Shown one piece after another: positions 49,877-59,996 of a DNA stretch of 64,000 bases (its first letter is position 1; the number at the start of each line of letters is the position of its first letter). Below the pieces are notes generated by a model. It saw nothing but the letters and a program-made list of their open reading frames with translations, was not told where the DNA came from and did not search any database. Position numbers and translations under genes: made by a program. The DNA lies in the NCBI RefSeq assembly GCF_001761485.1, contig NC_090772.1, positions 3,284,501-3,348,500 on the forward strand, given 5' to 3'. Origin of the DNA: Yarrowia lipolytica (taxonomy: Eukaryota; Ascomycota; Dipodascomycetes; Dipodascales).

Positions 49877-50875
49877 TTAGTTTGTGCGGCTTAGCTCAAC
49901 GACATCTGCAGCAGAAGCACGTTTGTGAGCCGAGTACTTGAGCATCTCTTGCAGTATGTCTTTACTCTTTTGTGTTCCTCGCAACAGAGACAGTCCATTT
50001 CCCTGGGTTTCGGAAAAGTTCATGCTCTCAAAAGCAGGTACACAAGCCACCTCGGGCCATGTTTTCGCGGAGGGTGTGCCCAACTTTTCGAATATGTCAG
50101 CCACCAGTCGCAGATCTGACACTCCATCTTGTACCTCGTTGGAGAAGAACGGTTTCCCGTTTCTAGTCAGCAGATATGCTAATATGCATCCTAGGGACCA
50201 GATATCGACCTTGTCGTCGTAGCCTCTGATTCCAAACAGCAGTTCTGGGGCTCTCCAGACGCCTGTTCCTACGTCTGTGATTTTTTCGTCTGCTTTTTCT
50301 GATCCCCCGTCCTTCCACGACACTCCAAAGTCGATGAGCACCGGCTCCGAGTCCTTGGTTTTGAACATGATATTCTCTGGTTTGATGTCTCTGTGGATGA
50401 TGCCTTCTTGGTGGATATATTCCAGACCACTTGCGACTGCTGTAATGATTTCGATCGCCTTTTCTTCCGGAAACTTGTTTCTCATGGTGTCCCCCCCAGG
50501 CTCAATGAGTGTTGGAAAGATAGCCTTGTGATAACCCTTGGCGAGATCCTCAAGGGTGTATGGGTAGTAGTTGAACACCAGCACCTGTTGTTTTGTGAAC
50601 ACCTGGCCCGAGTCGCCCCACATCTCGTCGTCAGAAGAGTCAAACGGGTCCCTCTCTTCATAGTGGTCCAGCAAGGAGACAATGTTGGGATGATGGCCTT
50701 TGACTTCCTGAAGAATAGCTAATTCTCTGGCAAAATTGTGGGGAGGCCGTTGTGCTCCAGGTCGAATGCATTTAAGGGCCCGGTTGTTCTTTTCGTAGAC
50801 TCTCGAGAACAGACCCCGGCCGATTTCTTTCATTTTAACGAGTGTGGTGCATCCAAGCAAGACGTCGTCTATCAT
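49877..50875 (-). CDS. Protein kinase, Cak1/Csk1-like (CDK-activating)
   Basis: This 332-residue protein is nearly all kinase domain. It has a glycine loop (IGRGLFSRVYE, about 18-28), the ATP-binding Lys35 in ALKCI, HRDIKPEN (about 162), DFG (about 180) and the activation segment end GTGVWRAPELLFG (about 205). The phrase TDVGTG-VWRAPELLFG-x-RGYDDKVDIWSLG resembles the Cak1/Csk1 group, monomeric kinases that phosphorylate the T-loop of Cdk1. A 20-residue acidic insertion (DPFDSSDDEMWGDSG) lies in the N-lobe. I assign the group by resemblance only; another CMGC-like kinase is possible. The start at 50875 leaves the right lead before the glycine loop, although the frame stays open far upstream. 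It shares a 105-bp promoter with the TBC gene. Confidence 0.65.
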   Translation of the reverse strand: MIDDVLLGCTTLVKMKEIGRGLFSRVYEKNNRALKCIRPGAQRPPHNFARELAILQEVKGHHPNIVSLLDHYEERDPFDSSDDEMWGDSGQVFTKQQVLVFNYYPYTLEDLAKGYHKAIFPTLIEPGGDTMRNKFPEEKAIEIITAVASGLEYIHQEGIIHRDIKPENIMFKTKDSEPVLIDFGVSWKDGGSEKADEKITDVGTGVWRAPELLFGIRGYDDKVDIWSLGCILAYLLTRNGKPFFSNEVQDGVSDLRLVADIFEKLGTPSAKTWPEVACVPAFESMNFSETQGNGLSLLRGTQKSKDILQEMLKYSAHKRASAADVVELSRTN

Positions 50876-50980
50876 GGCGTGCCATACATACAACCTGCAG
50901 TTCGAGCCTTGCGACAATGTGGGACAAAGTTCACAGTATACAGTAAGTTGGCAACAGCCCTCAATAACCCACCACACACT
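50876..50980. promoter_or_regulatory. Compact divergent promoter, kinase / TBC gene
   Basis: Only 105 bp separate the two start codons of divergently transcribed genes, so core promoters and leaders must overlap. I see no clear TATA box. Both genes keep open frames running into each other, but those extensions begin at non-ATG codons. Confidence 0.6.
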
Positions 50981-52354
50981 ATGGACTTCACCTCGGTAAC
51001 AGAAAGCTGGGTAGACGGCCAAATTGGTGCGTCTGTCTACGACTACGGCGACAGCGAACCCCTCACAGACGACCTGCGCTCCTCCAAACAAAAGGCTGTC
51101 GAAGCAGCATATAGCCTGGGCGACCTGTCTCTCCTCAAACTACTGGCACAGTCAAAGGGCGGTCTGCTCAACTCCAAGCTTCGAAAACAAACCTGGCCAT
51201 TGCTTTTGAGTGAGGCATCGGTAACAGGAAGCGATCCCCCAGAAGACCCGCACCCTGACGAGACACAAGTGCAACTCGACATCGACCGAAGTTTCGTCTA
51301 CTATCCGAAGTTTGAGGACGATGAGAAATGCGCCGAAGCCCGTCAGAATCTGTCGAAAGTCATTGTCACGGTGCTCAGACGCAACCCCCAGCTACGGTAC
51401 TATCAGGGGTACCACGACATTGCCCAGGTAGTGTACCTGGTCATGGAAGACGTGCACCAGTCCATCCAGGTGCTGGAGAAGATCTCGCTCATCTACCTCA
51501 GAGACTTTATGCTGCCCTCCATGGGTTACACCCTTGACCACTTGGAATTCATTCCCTCGCTGGTCACAGAGCTTGACTCTCATACTGGCGATCAAATCAA
51601 AGAGGTGAGACCGGTGTACGGTATCTCGTCAGTGCTGACCTGGTTTGCCCACGACATTCCCGAATTTGACACCGTCTGTCTCTTGTTTGATTTCATTCTA
51701 GCTTCTGGGACCATGGCAACGCCTCTGTTTATTTATGCATCCTTAACGTCTTTAAGATCGGATGAACTCAGCAACCTGGACCCAGAAGACATAGACATCA
51801 TCAACTGTGTTCTAAACACCTTTCCCAAGACAGAACAGGAAACCGTGTCTCGATGTATCCAAAAAGCCCAGAAACTAGCGTCAAAAACCATGCTGGAAAA
51901 TTATCCGGCCTGGCATAAACTGTCAAACTACTCTGTATTGAAGACGACAGCTGCGCAATCGCCCCAGGCTGAATCTCCGTCAGAGTCCATTCTGTCGTCT
52001 AACAGCATGTCTTCTTCCGCTACAGCACCCTCGCTGATTAGCTCATACCTCTCGTTACAAATTAAGGAGTCCGAAGTGCGGGAGGAAAACGAACGTTTGG
52101 CCCGCCAGAAACTCATTGACAAGCGCAACCAGCAGCGGGAACAGAACAAGCTTTCTAAGAAAAACTCGTCGTCGTCCATTTCCATCCGACGTATCTTCTT
52201 CTTCTCTCTGTGTATCGGACTCACCAGTGTCATTCTGGCCATATTCATTTCCCCCAAGGACAGCCGGTCGTATCTCACCAGACATTTTGAGGCTGGAATC
52301 CAAGGATCCCTCCAGCTCCTACACCGAATTGCTACTGGTCAGCATTCGTTTTAA
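50981..52354 (+). CDS. TBC-domain Rab GTPase-activating protein, Gyp8/TBC1D20-like
   Basis: The 457-residue protein has a TBC domain at about 50-275. Both catalytic fingers are visible: the arginine in LDIDRSF (about 105) and the glutamine in RYYQGYHD (about 147). A charged, Ser-rich region with a coiled coil follows (ESEVREENERLARQKLIDKR). A single membrane span lies near the C-terminus (about 405-423, RRIFFFSLCIGLTSVILAIF). A TBC domain with a tail anchor is the layout of Gyp8 in yeast and TBC1D20 in animals, GAPs for the ER-Golgi Rab Ypt1/Rab1. I chose the ATG at 50981, since the extension upstream overlaps the divergent kinase gene. Confidence 0.85.
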   Translation: MDFTSVTESWVDGQIGASVYDYGDSEPLTDDLRSSKQKAVEAAYSLGDLSLLKLLAQSKGGLLNSKLRKQTWPLLLSEASVTGSDPPEDPHPDETQVQLDIDRSFVYYPKFEDDEKCAEARQNLSKVIVTVLRRNPQLRYYQGYHDIAQVVYLVMEDVHQSIQVLEKISLIYLRDFMLPSMGYTLDHLEFIPSLVTELDSHTGDQIKEVRPVYGISSVLTWFAHDIPEFDTVCLLFDFILASGTMATPLFIYASLTSLRSDELSNLDPEDIDIINCVLNTFPKTEQETVSRCIQKAQKLASKTMLENYPAWHKLSNYSVLKTTAAQSPQAESPSESILSSNSMSSSATAPSLISSYLSLQIKESEVREENERLARQKLIDKRNQQREQNKLSKKNSSSSISIRRIFFFSLCIGLTSVILAIFISPKDSRSYLTRHFEAGIQGSLQLLHRIATGQHSF

Positions 52355-52436
52355 TTTATTGCAATACAGATTCTAGCTACACATCGTTAACACGGTAATT
52401 TTATCATGATTATATATATGCTTTTGGCTTGACGCC

Positions 52437-55400
52437 TTAAAGTACTTCGTGGCCTTGAGCAACGTTGTAGTCACTGGCTCCGGCAACCGAGTCCGAGTAG
52501 ACATGAGAAGAGCCCTGGGGTCTAAGAGCAGGGGAAGAGTTAGCAGAAAATCCTTGGTGGTTGTAAGAAGGCATGTGAGGATCGCTCATCCACGCGTTCT
52601 GGGGAGGCAGTGGCACGTAGCGTCGCTTGTCCATTTCAAAGTCTCTCCATCGCTTCATGACAATCTGAGACGAGTCAAATTCACCATCCTCCTCGTCGTG
52701 GCCTCCAGAGCCCTTCTTTTCACCAGCAACCTGTCGAGTGTCACCCCAGGAGAAATCATCAAACTTCCAGTATGCGTAGACGGGGAGCACAAAGTTCCAA
52801 ATGGGAAGAGATAGCAGGTAGATGAACATCCACACGACGTATGACCATCGAGATGCTGTGATGATAATGAGAAGACCCGGCAGACCCAAAATCAGAGCCA
52901 GCAGAACCAGCGACATGACAGGCGTAGGTTTTCTCACAATGGCAATAATGACAACGTAGATGGTGAACGAGATGGCGGCGGGAAGAATCAGGGTACCAAC
53001 AAGCTCGATGAAGACAACAAACTGCATGGAAATACAGAAGACACCACATAGATCCTTGACCAGCACCAGCTCCATCAGGTTATGCACAGTGGAGTTAATC
53101 CATCGTCTTCGCTGAGACAGCAAAACAGAAAACTTGTCGGGAACAATGGTCTTGCAGACAGCCTTGGACACAAACACCTGTTTTCGCGTGGGGAAGGTCT
53201 TGAGCATGAGGGAGGTCAGGTATCGATCTTCTCCGAGAAGCAACAGGTTCTTCTTATGCAGAGTGTCAATCACGTTGTCAGCGTATCGCTCGACGATATC
53301 AGGGTTGGCAAGAATGGGCACCCAGTAGCCGTCTCCGCCCTTGGGAGCCTTGATTCGGTACATGGAGAAACAACCAGGCAGACAAGTGACACCACCAAAG
53401 ACGGACTCAAAGGCCTTAGCCTGGTGATGAGAAATGTAGTATTCAAACACCTGGATCGCAGTGACCCAAGAGTCTCGCTTGTTGGCAATCTTGGTTTCTC
53501 CACATAGTCCCATAATCTCGGGATCCTTGACCATCTCAGCCACCATGTGGGTCAGAGAGTCAGGGAACACCTTAGTATCGGCATCCACCATGAGAATGAT
53601 TTCATAAAAGTCGGGAAGAATACCAGTCACTCGCCAGATACCGTTGAACATCTCGTGCTCCAGCTCGGTCATTCGCTCGTCGAACATGACACGCTGCAAG
53701 AACGACATGAGAATGATCTGGGAGTCTCGCTTACCTCGGTTACCAGGCTTGGCCTCGTTGGCCTCAGCAGGCGTACCGCACTTGACAATAGTCACAACGG
53801 GGACTCGCTGCTGCTTCTCAGGTGGAACTGTGGCATCATCGTAGGCGTAGAAACCAGAGTAGACCTTGGCCATGTTATGACGCTTTGTACCAGAAGAAGT
53901 AGATACGTAAGAGAAGGGTCTCACCTGGTCTTCGGGGATAGGCATATCACACATCATACTTAGACAAATGTCAGGGGTAGACATGTCGTTACCGGAACCC
54001 TTAATAATACCATCGGCAATGATAACAATGAGTTTATGGGAGTTAGGGTAGTCGGTTGTGGTGATAGAGTCAAGGGTGGTTCTCAGACCGTCAATCGACT
54101 CGGAGTATGCAGTCACCAGACACATGGTGTGGGCGAGAGGGTAGTTGAACGGTTGGTAGTCGATGGGGGGCTGGGGCACAACGTTGACGGTGGGCGCCTC
54201 GTAGGGCTGAGATCCAGAGTCGTAATCGTAGACAACACCGCCAACATCAGTGTTGGAGTCGATCGCAGCGGAGTTTCGAGAGTAGACGGAAGGAGCAGTT
54301 CCACTCTCACCAACCTGGGTCACCATTGTGCTCATTCGCTTGTTCTTATTGTCGTGCTGGTTGAATCGGTGCTTGATGAGGCCACGGAAGGGAGTGGCAC
54401 TGGACTTAGGCTGGTCTCGGTCCACTCGCTTGATGGGAGCCTGGCTGTAAATGTTCTCGGACCAGTCCTCAATCTCGTTCTCTCGCTGGTTCATCTGCTT
54501 GTTGTCAATGGGGAAAGCTCCCTGCTTGGCAGAAATGGCCCACTTGTAGTAGATAGCAAATAGGAACTTGACGGCGACAATGGAGATAATGAAAACCAGA
54601 GATACATACAGAACAACCTGGGAAGCCAGACATCCAATCTGCTCGGTATCAATGTATCCAACCTTGGCAATCTCTTGCAGACATCGGGCAGCCTGTCGAT
54701 CAGGACCGTTGGCCATATTACGAGAGATATCAGTACCCTTGATGGAATCGTCATCTCGCAGAGTGTCAAAGATCTCGGGGTAGTTGAGGTCGTCCTTAAG
54801 AATGAAGTTGACCATGTTCAGGTCAATGACAGCTCCGTTGAACACAGCCAGGTTTCGAGTAGAGTTCTTGATATCGTCCCAGGTGAAGTAGACCTCACCG
54901 GCATCAACCAGCTGGTGGTAGTAGACGTTTCGAGCGGTGGTGGAAGTGTGGCATGCGTAGCCGGGGTAGAACTGCTCAGTAGTGTTGGGTTGGGAAGATC
55001 CGTCCTGGTTGAGCAGCTGGCAGGGCATATACCAGGCAACGCTGTCGCCGTTGTAGGGAATTTTACAGTCGGGCTTGGGGGTGATTAGACCCTTGCAGTG
55101 GTTGTTGACGTTCTGGAACAGCAAAGAACCGTCCATGGATCCAGCATTAACAGGAGGGTACATGAAGTTACCGCCAGTAGGAACCTCGACTGTGGGAGGG
55201 TGGTTCATAGAGGTAAAGTCGTATTGCTTACCATTAATGATGAGGTTTCCAGAGTTGACTTCTCCGTTTCGCACTCGGGTGATGGAACTGGAACAAACTG
55301 TGATGGTGAAGCCGAAAGTCAGGTATGCAACAAAGGCGGCAATGTAAAGAATAACAGTGATGAGGCCAATCTTTTCTCGCCAGGCGTCCTGTCGGGCTTT

Positions 55401-56117
55401 TTGGGGCATGCCAAACATCTTGAGCACAGGAGCGGGGGCCCAGAAGGTAACAATCTGACAGTAGGTCATCCACAGCGAAATCTGCTTGGGTTGGGTGCCC
55501 ATTCGTCGCTTGACGGAGTTGTGTCGCTTCAGTGTTCCTCCTCCACGGCTGAGCTGAACCTTTTCGTTGACAGGTGGGTCGATGATGGGCGGTTGGGTGT
55601 CGGCAGCCTGTTCTTCTGATGAGGAGATTTCGTCCGACTTTCGCACGTAGGCCTCGGTTTGGACCTCGTCATTGAGACCATAGACCTGACGGCCCGAGTA
55701 GGCGTAAGGGTCCTCCTCTCCCTCTCTGTATGATTCCTCGTTTTCCTCCTCTAGCACCTCCTGGTTCACGGCGTTGTCGTAGGGCTGATCGTATCCCTGA
55801 CCAGGCTGGATCTCGCCAGTCTCGCGCATGTAGTGCTCCTCGAGAATAGGGTCATTTCCGGTGGAACTGGGAAGCACGTTGATTCTGCTTTGCTGCTGGG
55901 CGGCCAGCTGCGAGTAGTGATAAGTTCGCGAGTCGGGGTCGAGTCGAGCTCGGTCAGGTCGAATGAGAGACTTCTTTCGTCCAATGTCGGGGGAGAACGA
56001 GCCGTCGCCTCTGTGTTCACTGGGGACACTGCCAGATGTGTCCTGGGGGCCAGTGTTGGGCTCACCCGTCTCCGAGTTGAATCCGAATTTGTTGTACGAA
56101 TCCACTGTGTTAGTCAT
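52437..56117 (-). CDS. CHS3: Chitin synthase, class IV (Chs3-type)
   Basis: This plasma-membrane glycosyltransferase (GT2) polymerises UDP-GlcNAc into chitin. The protein has 1226 residues: a cytosolic Ser/Glu-rich N-terminus, two membrane spans at about 245-270 and 495-520 flanking an extracytoplasmic loop with cysteines, then the catalytic domain. Motifs include VDADTKVFPDSL (about 842), LPGCFSMYRI, GEDRYLTSL (about 960) and QRRRWINST (about 1004), the product-binding signature. Several C-terminal spans follow (about 1030-1120). No myosin head is present, so it is class IV (Chs3-like), not class V/VII. In other yeasts Chs3 makes most cell-wall and septum-ring chitin and needs Chs4-type activators. 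The start is the first ATG after a GTG-led extension. Confidence 0.92.
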   Translation of the reverse strand: MTNTVDSYNKFGFNSETGEPNTGPQDTSGSVPSEHRGDGSFSPDIGRKKSLIRPDRARLDPDSRTYHYSQLAAQQQSRINVLPSSTGNDPILEEHYMRETGEIQPGQGYDQPYDNAVNQEVLEEENEESYREGEEDPYAYSGRQVYGLNDEVQTEAYVRKSDEISSSEEQAADTQPPIIDPPVNEKVQLSRGGGTLKRHNSVKRRMGTQPKQISLWMTYCQIVTFWAPAPVLKMFGMPQKARQDAWREKIGLITVILYIAAFVAYLTFGFTITVCSSSITRVRNGEVNSGNLIINGKQYDFTSMNHPPTVEVPTGGNFMYPPVNAGSMDGSLLFQNVNNHCKGLITPKPDCKIPYNGDSVAWYMPCQLLNQDGSSQPNTTEQFYPGYACHTSTTARNVYYHQLVDAGEVYFTWDDIKNSTRNLAVFNGAVIDLNMVNFILKDDLNYPEIFDTLRDDDSIKGTDISRNMANGPDRQAARCLQEIAKVGYIDTEQIGCLASQVVLYVSLVFIISIVAVKFLFAIYYKWAISAKQGAFPIDNKQMNQRENEIEDWSENIYSQAPIKRVDRDQPKSSATPFRGLIKHRFNQHDNKNKRMSTMVTQVGESGTAPSVYSRNSAAIDSNTDVGGVVYDYDSGSQPYEAPTVNVVPQPPIDYQPFNYPLAHTMCLVTAYSESIDGLRTTLDSITTTDYPNSHKLIVIIADGIIKGSGNDMSTPDICLSMMCDMPIPEDQVRPFSYVSTSSGTKRHNMAKVYSGFYAYDDATVPPEKQQRVPVVTIVKCGTPAEANEAKPGNRGKRDSQIILMSFLQRVMFDERMTELEHEMFNGIWRVTGILPDFYEIILMVDADTKVFPDSLTHMVAEMVKDPEIMGLCGETKIANKRDSWVTAIQVFEYYISHHQAKAFESVFGGVTCLPGCFSMYRIKAPKGGDGYWVPILANPDIVERYADNVIDTLHKKNLLLLGEDRYLTSLMLKTFPTRKQVFVSKAVCKTIVPDKFSVLLSQRRRWINSTVHNLMELVLVKDLCGVFCISMQFVVFIELVGTLILPAAISFTIYVVIIAIVRKPTPVMSLVLLALILGLPGLLIIITASRWSYVVWMFIYLLSLPIWNFVLPVYAYWKFDDFSWGDTRQVAGEKKGSGGHDEEDGEFDSSQIVMKRWRDFEMDKRRYVPLPPQNAWMSDPHMPSYNHQGFSANSSPALRPQGSSHVYSDSVAGASDYNVAQGHEVL

Positions 56118-57357
56118 GTGTTTGCTGTTGGACCACACGTCAGGGGAGGGGGTGTAATGAAAGAAAGAAAAGAAAAAAAAAACGTGGTCTTGTGGGGAAC
56201 AGAACGCGTAACGCAGGTCCAGTCGTGGGCCGCGTACTCACTTCTTGTGATTGCTCCGCGCGCTTGAACAATTTAGTCGAAATGTACTCACTTTGTGAAG
56301 CTCAGGTGCAATATCCAGCTACTGTACTGTAGTAAAGTAAGGATTTCGATGTTCGAAGGTTTCTGTTTTTCCTTGGACTGCGTTCCAAAAATATACAAAC
56401 TTAAAATTTTGAGCTGTATGGGCACCTACAAAGTAGTCTTATTATGGCGAAGGGTAAACCCCAGGAGGCTAAAAAAAAAGTACACCAATGTTTGAGTCAT
56501 AAAGCAGGTACAGTATTTCCGGCGCAGAAACAAATGACAGATTTCGGTTCTTTGTCGCTTTTTCGCCTCCAGCGGACTCGTCATCGACAATAGTCCCTGC
56601 AATGCACCACGTGAGGCGGCTATAAATAGACGACTTTTTAGCTAAGGGGTTAACTTTGACTTCGCTACCGACACGCGTCGGTGGCTGGTTTGTGTGCAGG
56701 TCAACTGTGTCTCAATTTTATGGTCACCGCTGTTGGGAGCAACCTATAAAAAGCCGACGCATTAATAAGCGTCTGGGGATGAAGGCGCAAATGAGGTAGA
56801 CAGCAATAATACTTGAATATGATCGGGTAAATAGGATAAAAGCAGAGGCGAATCGCGCTTTTCTCCAATAATATTTATTGTTAGGGCAACATTTCGTCCA
56901 CTCAATATACACTGATGACGTCATCTACAGTATTGGTGGACAAGGCAATTTTACCAGGACGATAATTAATTACAGTAATCTTGCTGCCATAAACGGATAT
57001 GCCCAAAACGCCTGTTTCATGACCCTGTTGGGTGCACACAGCCCTCAGTAGCTGCAATGTATTTCCCTACTGTAGAATAAAAAAAATACCATATACCCGC
57101 GAAAGGTTGCGTGTTAAGCCACATTTCTGTTGATGCAAATCTATCACTAAGCGACGGTATGTATGAGCTGTACAGTATGTAAGGTATGTACTATTACAAA
57201 GCCATTCAGATGTCAGGATGGGGTATGGATTGATGCGTAAATACAATGACCAAAAGGGATGCACCTTCGAAGGTACACAAGAATATCAAATCAGTAGGGA
57301 GTAAGGCGTCAGCAAGAGTTCTGTACGCTAATGCAAATAAATAGAGTGGTTCGGCGC
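56118..57357. other. Intergenic region upstream of the chitin synthase gene
   Basis: No gene is visible in this 1.2 kb. It has AT-rich stretches, poly-A runs near 56170 and 56470, and short open frames on both strands (56295-56495, 56724-56924, 57067-57264) without recognisable content. It holds the promoter of the chitin synthase gene and the 3' flank of the next gene. Confidence 0.45.
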
Positions 57358-58275
57358 TCATTGTGAACATGCTGGTGTCTCAGACACCTTGGACCATCCG
57401 CCCATCATCTCCTCAATCACCATGTTGTCCTTTGATCTCCCGAGGCCTAGGTAGTGCTTGGTGAAATCGTTATTGTCCTTGGAAGGCTCCTGAGAAGTTA
57501 AGGTCGTGTCGTTCATTGCACCACCGTTCAACACTCGGTTCTGGAACACCAGACGAATGTCCCCGCAAAGATACAGCTTGTCATTGTCCAGACGAACGAT
57601 AGGAATGTGTGCAGCATGGACTAGGGTGCCTTTGGAGCCAGGGGTGCTCGATGCAGAATAGACCTTTTGCCGAATAAATGTTCGGGTGCCGCTGGGCATT
57701 TCAGCAACGTTGTAGGGTATCAGAAAGAGCTTGACTGCTGTCTTTTGCAGGTTGGATACCACCACTTGGAGCTGGCCCACGGGAGGTATCCGGTATCCTG
57801 GAAACGTTTTGACTCTGGTCCTTTCACTGGGCTCTCCTTGTGTCGTTTTTCGTTTCTCTCTCCTGGCAAACCGGGCCTGGTAGTACTCTGTTAGAGAAAT
57901 TATGCCCACGTAGGGGCTTCCTGTGGCTGAGACGAGCGAGCTGGTGTTTGCAATGTCTTCCCAGACCACAAAGCCAGCGTTGAAGGACATATTGATCTGC
58001 TTGGGACATCGCAGCAGCTTGTTGCAGCCCCCTTTACCAAGAACTCCAATACCTGCATGGAAAGGGACTGTTTTTGATGTCGAAGCAGACATCCTGCCTG
58101 ACAGTAGCGACTCCTCATAAGAGCCCACTAGCGACTGGTGGCCCAGCGACGTTCTGCGAGAGGGGGTGGTCTTTGTGGGTGTGGGTGGATGTGACTCATC
58201 TTTGGTCGTCTCTTTTTCTTCGTCGTCAAAAACGCTCTCGTAGTTGACGTTTGCAGGTCTGTGGGGGTCAGGCAT
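57358..58275 (-). CDS. Atos-family (FAM214-like) protein
   Basis: The 305-residue protein carries the two signatures of the Atos family. SYEESLLSGRMS (about 52-63), followed by a strand-rich stretch (FHAGIGVLGKG), corresponds to the conserved N-terminal block. FPGYRIPPVGQLQVVVSNLQ with TAVKLFLIPYNVAEMPSGTR and FIRQKVYS (about 155-205) is the C-terminal block, once called the chromosome-segregation domain. Animal Atossa/ATOSA proteins are nuclear transcription regulators; the S. pombe relative was linked to meiosis. The exact role here is unknown. The start is the first ATG, 93 bp downstream of a TATA-like word. Confidence 0.8.
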   Translation of the reverse strand: MPDPHRPANVNYESVFDDEEKETTKDESHPPTPTKTTPSRRTSLGHQSLVGSYEESLLSGRMSASTSKTVPFHAGIGVLGKGGCNKLLRCPKQINMSFNAGFVVWEDIANTSSLVSATGSPYVGIISLTEYYQARFARREKRKTTQGEPSERTRVKTFPGYRIPPVGQLQVVVSNLQKTAVKLFLIPYNVAEMPSGTRTFIRQKVYSASSTPGSKGTLVHAAHIPIVRLDNDKLYLCGDIRLVFQNRVLNGGAMNDTTLTSQEPSKDNNDFTKHYLGLGRSKDNMVIEEMMGGWSKVSETPACSQ

Positions 58276-59198
58276 TGTCGTAACGAGGACCTGCGACGCA
58301 CCTGGAACTGTCTCTGTGATAACTCAGGAGACGGGGTTTTTGTTGGGGGAAAGTAAGGATGGGGCTCCTTTATAGACGACCTCCTAACCTCGTCTAGTGT
58401 GTATCCCATCACCGAGCCGTAGTAGTATCTGTGTAGTGGGCCTGCAACTCGTTGCTTATATAGTGTGGTGAATGGAGAATGAAGAAAAGGAGGGTTGTGG
58501 GGAGTGGGACAAATTTACAGTACATATGGTAACCTGTATCACTGGAGCTGCGGTTGTTATCACGAGCTTAAAAAGGTTAAAGTTGTGGTATAGAGAGATC
58601 TGCTTCCGGTTAAAGGCAAGTCCTATGTACATACTGTACTCTTGTGTGACAGTGTGTGACAGTGTGACCAAGAGAAGCCGTTCCGGAAGGAGTGAAAACT
58701 TCGGCAACCACATTAGAGATTATCCCATTCATTTACCAGTAGCCATCGACTGTCCTGCATCTGACTAATATTATACAGTAGCCACAGTATGTACTGTACG
58801 ATGCAACTCCAAGCGATCGAAAGGAGGGGAGGTCTAATGATTCATGCTACTCGCACTTTTATCTTCTTGGTGGCGGTGGTACGAATGGAACTGTACGGCG
58901 TAGTGTAGCTCTAAAACTGTCTTATATTGATTTGTGAGGTTACAATATTGTGTGTGAGGTTATGAGTTGGTTTGAATTGTGTCAGATATTATTGAAGGCA
59001 AAAATATATTTTACAGTATCAACCGCACTACAAGTACATTGGTACAGTTGTACTGGTACTCGTACGATTCAATACCTGGTTGTAACATACGACACTGCAT
59101 AGGCATACAGGTGTTGCTACTCATTGCCTCTTCCATGTTTGTAACTCATTCGCGTGAAATACCATAAATGTCCATTTTAATCTATACAATATTCAAAA
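58276..59198. other. Intergenic region, Atos gene promoter side
   Basis: No convincing gene is visible. Minus-strand TATAAAG at 58368-58374 is the likely TATA box of the Atos gene, with a second TATATAAG at 58455-58462. The word ACAGTATGTACTGTA occurs at 58784-58798, and GTAC words cluster at 59030-59070. Confidence 0.5.
58368..58374 (-). promoter_or_regulatory. TATA box of the Atos-family gene
   Basis: On the minus strand TATAAAG lies 93-99 bp before the ATG at 58275. It is the nearest TATA-like word to that start. Confidence 0.45.
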
Positions 59199-59996
59199 TT
59201 AGTTGCTCTTCTTGGCCCGCTTCTTCTTGGGGGGCTCCTCAACCTCTTCCTCGTCCTCCTCGTCATCCTCGTCATCCTCTTCCTCCTCTTCCTCCTTTTT
59301 GTCGTTTTCTTCGAGATCTTCAGGGTTCTCAAGAGCGTCGGCGAACTCGTCTTCCTCCTCCTCACTGGAAGATTCGGTCCCTGCCTCAGCCTCGGGCTCG
59401 GGCTTCGCCTTGATTAGAGCAATCTTCTCCATGGGAACACCTGTGGTATTGTATAGGTAGGCGGCCTTATTGGTTCGGTACTCAGCCAGTCGCTCGAGGT
59501 ACTGCTGTCTGTACTGGTCCTTTCGCTCCTCGGGCAGGTCGGCCCACATTTGGGTAACCTCCGCGGCCATTTGCGAGCTAGCAAGAGCAGAAAGACCCTT
59601 GGCTTTTCGCTCGGCCCGGATCACGGCCCGCTGGTCGGTCGAAAAGGCCAGAAACACGGTCATGGGCTTCTTAGGCATGTTGGGGTCTCTTCGTGCTCGC
59701 TTGGGCTTTGTCTGCTGTTGCTGGTGGCTCTCGTTGAACTGTGTCATAATGCTGGAAAGATGTGGCAGGGAATCGGGGCTGAGCTCCTGGAGTCTAGCAA
59801 TCTCATCTTCACTCATCTTGGTGACGTTGCCAATGATCTGCTGGTAATCGCTGTGGAAGTCCTTGAGGGCCCAGGCGACATTCTGAGAAGCGAGCTCCAG
59901 GGTTCTCGTGGCGGCAACAACCTGGTCCCGCTTGCCTTTGAGATAGCCGAGAGTCTGGTCGTCGAGATCAACACGGATGAGTCTTGTCTTGGCCAT
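59199..59996 (-). CDS. HMG-box protein, Nhp10/Hmo1-like
   Basis: The 265-residue protein has a helical N-terminal domain (about 1-90), a basic linker (KPKRARRDPNMPKKP, about 97-111) and one HMG box at about 106-178 (PMTVFLAFSTDQRAVIRAER, AAEVTQMWADLPEERKDQYR, YLERLAEYRTNKAAY). A long acidic tail of Glu/Asp follows, and the last residues are basic (PPKKKRAKKSN). The RDPNMPK lead-in resembles Nhp10, an INO80 subunit, while a basic end after an acidic stretch recalls Hmo1. I cannot choose between them. HMG boxes bend DNA and act in chromatin. The acidic tail makes the opposite strand an artificial poly-Ser frame. Confidence 0.8.
   Translation of the reverse strand: MAKTRLIRVDLDDQTLGYLKGKRDQVVAATRTLELASQNVAWALKDFHSDYQQIIGNVTKMSEDEIARLQELSPDSLPHLSSIMTQFNESHQQQQTKPKRARRDPNMPKKPMTVFLAFSTDQRAVIRAERKAKGLSALASSQMAAEVTQMWADLPEERKDQYRQQYLERLAEYRTNKAAYLYNTTGVPMEKIALIKAKPEPEAEAGTESSSEEEEDEFADALENPEDLEENDKKEEEEEEDDEDDEEDEEEVEEPPKKKRAKKSN

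Noticed and set aside
58128-58412. 94-codon minus-strand frame overlapping the Atos gene start
   Set aside because: It overlaps a conserved protein in another frame, crosses the likely TATA box, and is Pro/Arg-rich without a motif.
59203-59460. Poly-Ser open frame opposite the HMG-box gene
   Set aside because: It is the antisense reading of Glu/Asp codons in the acidic tail.
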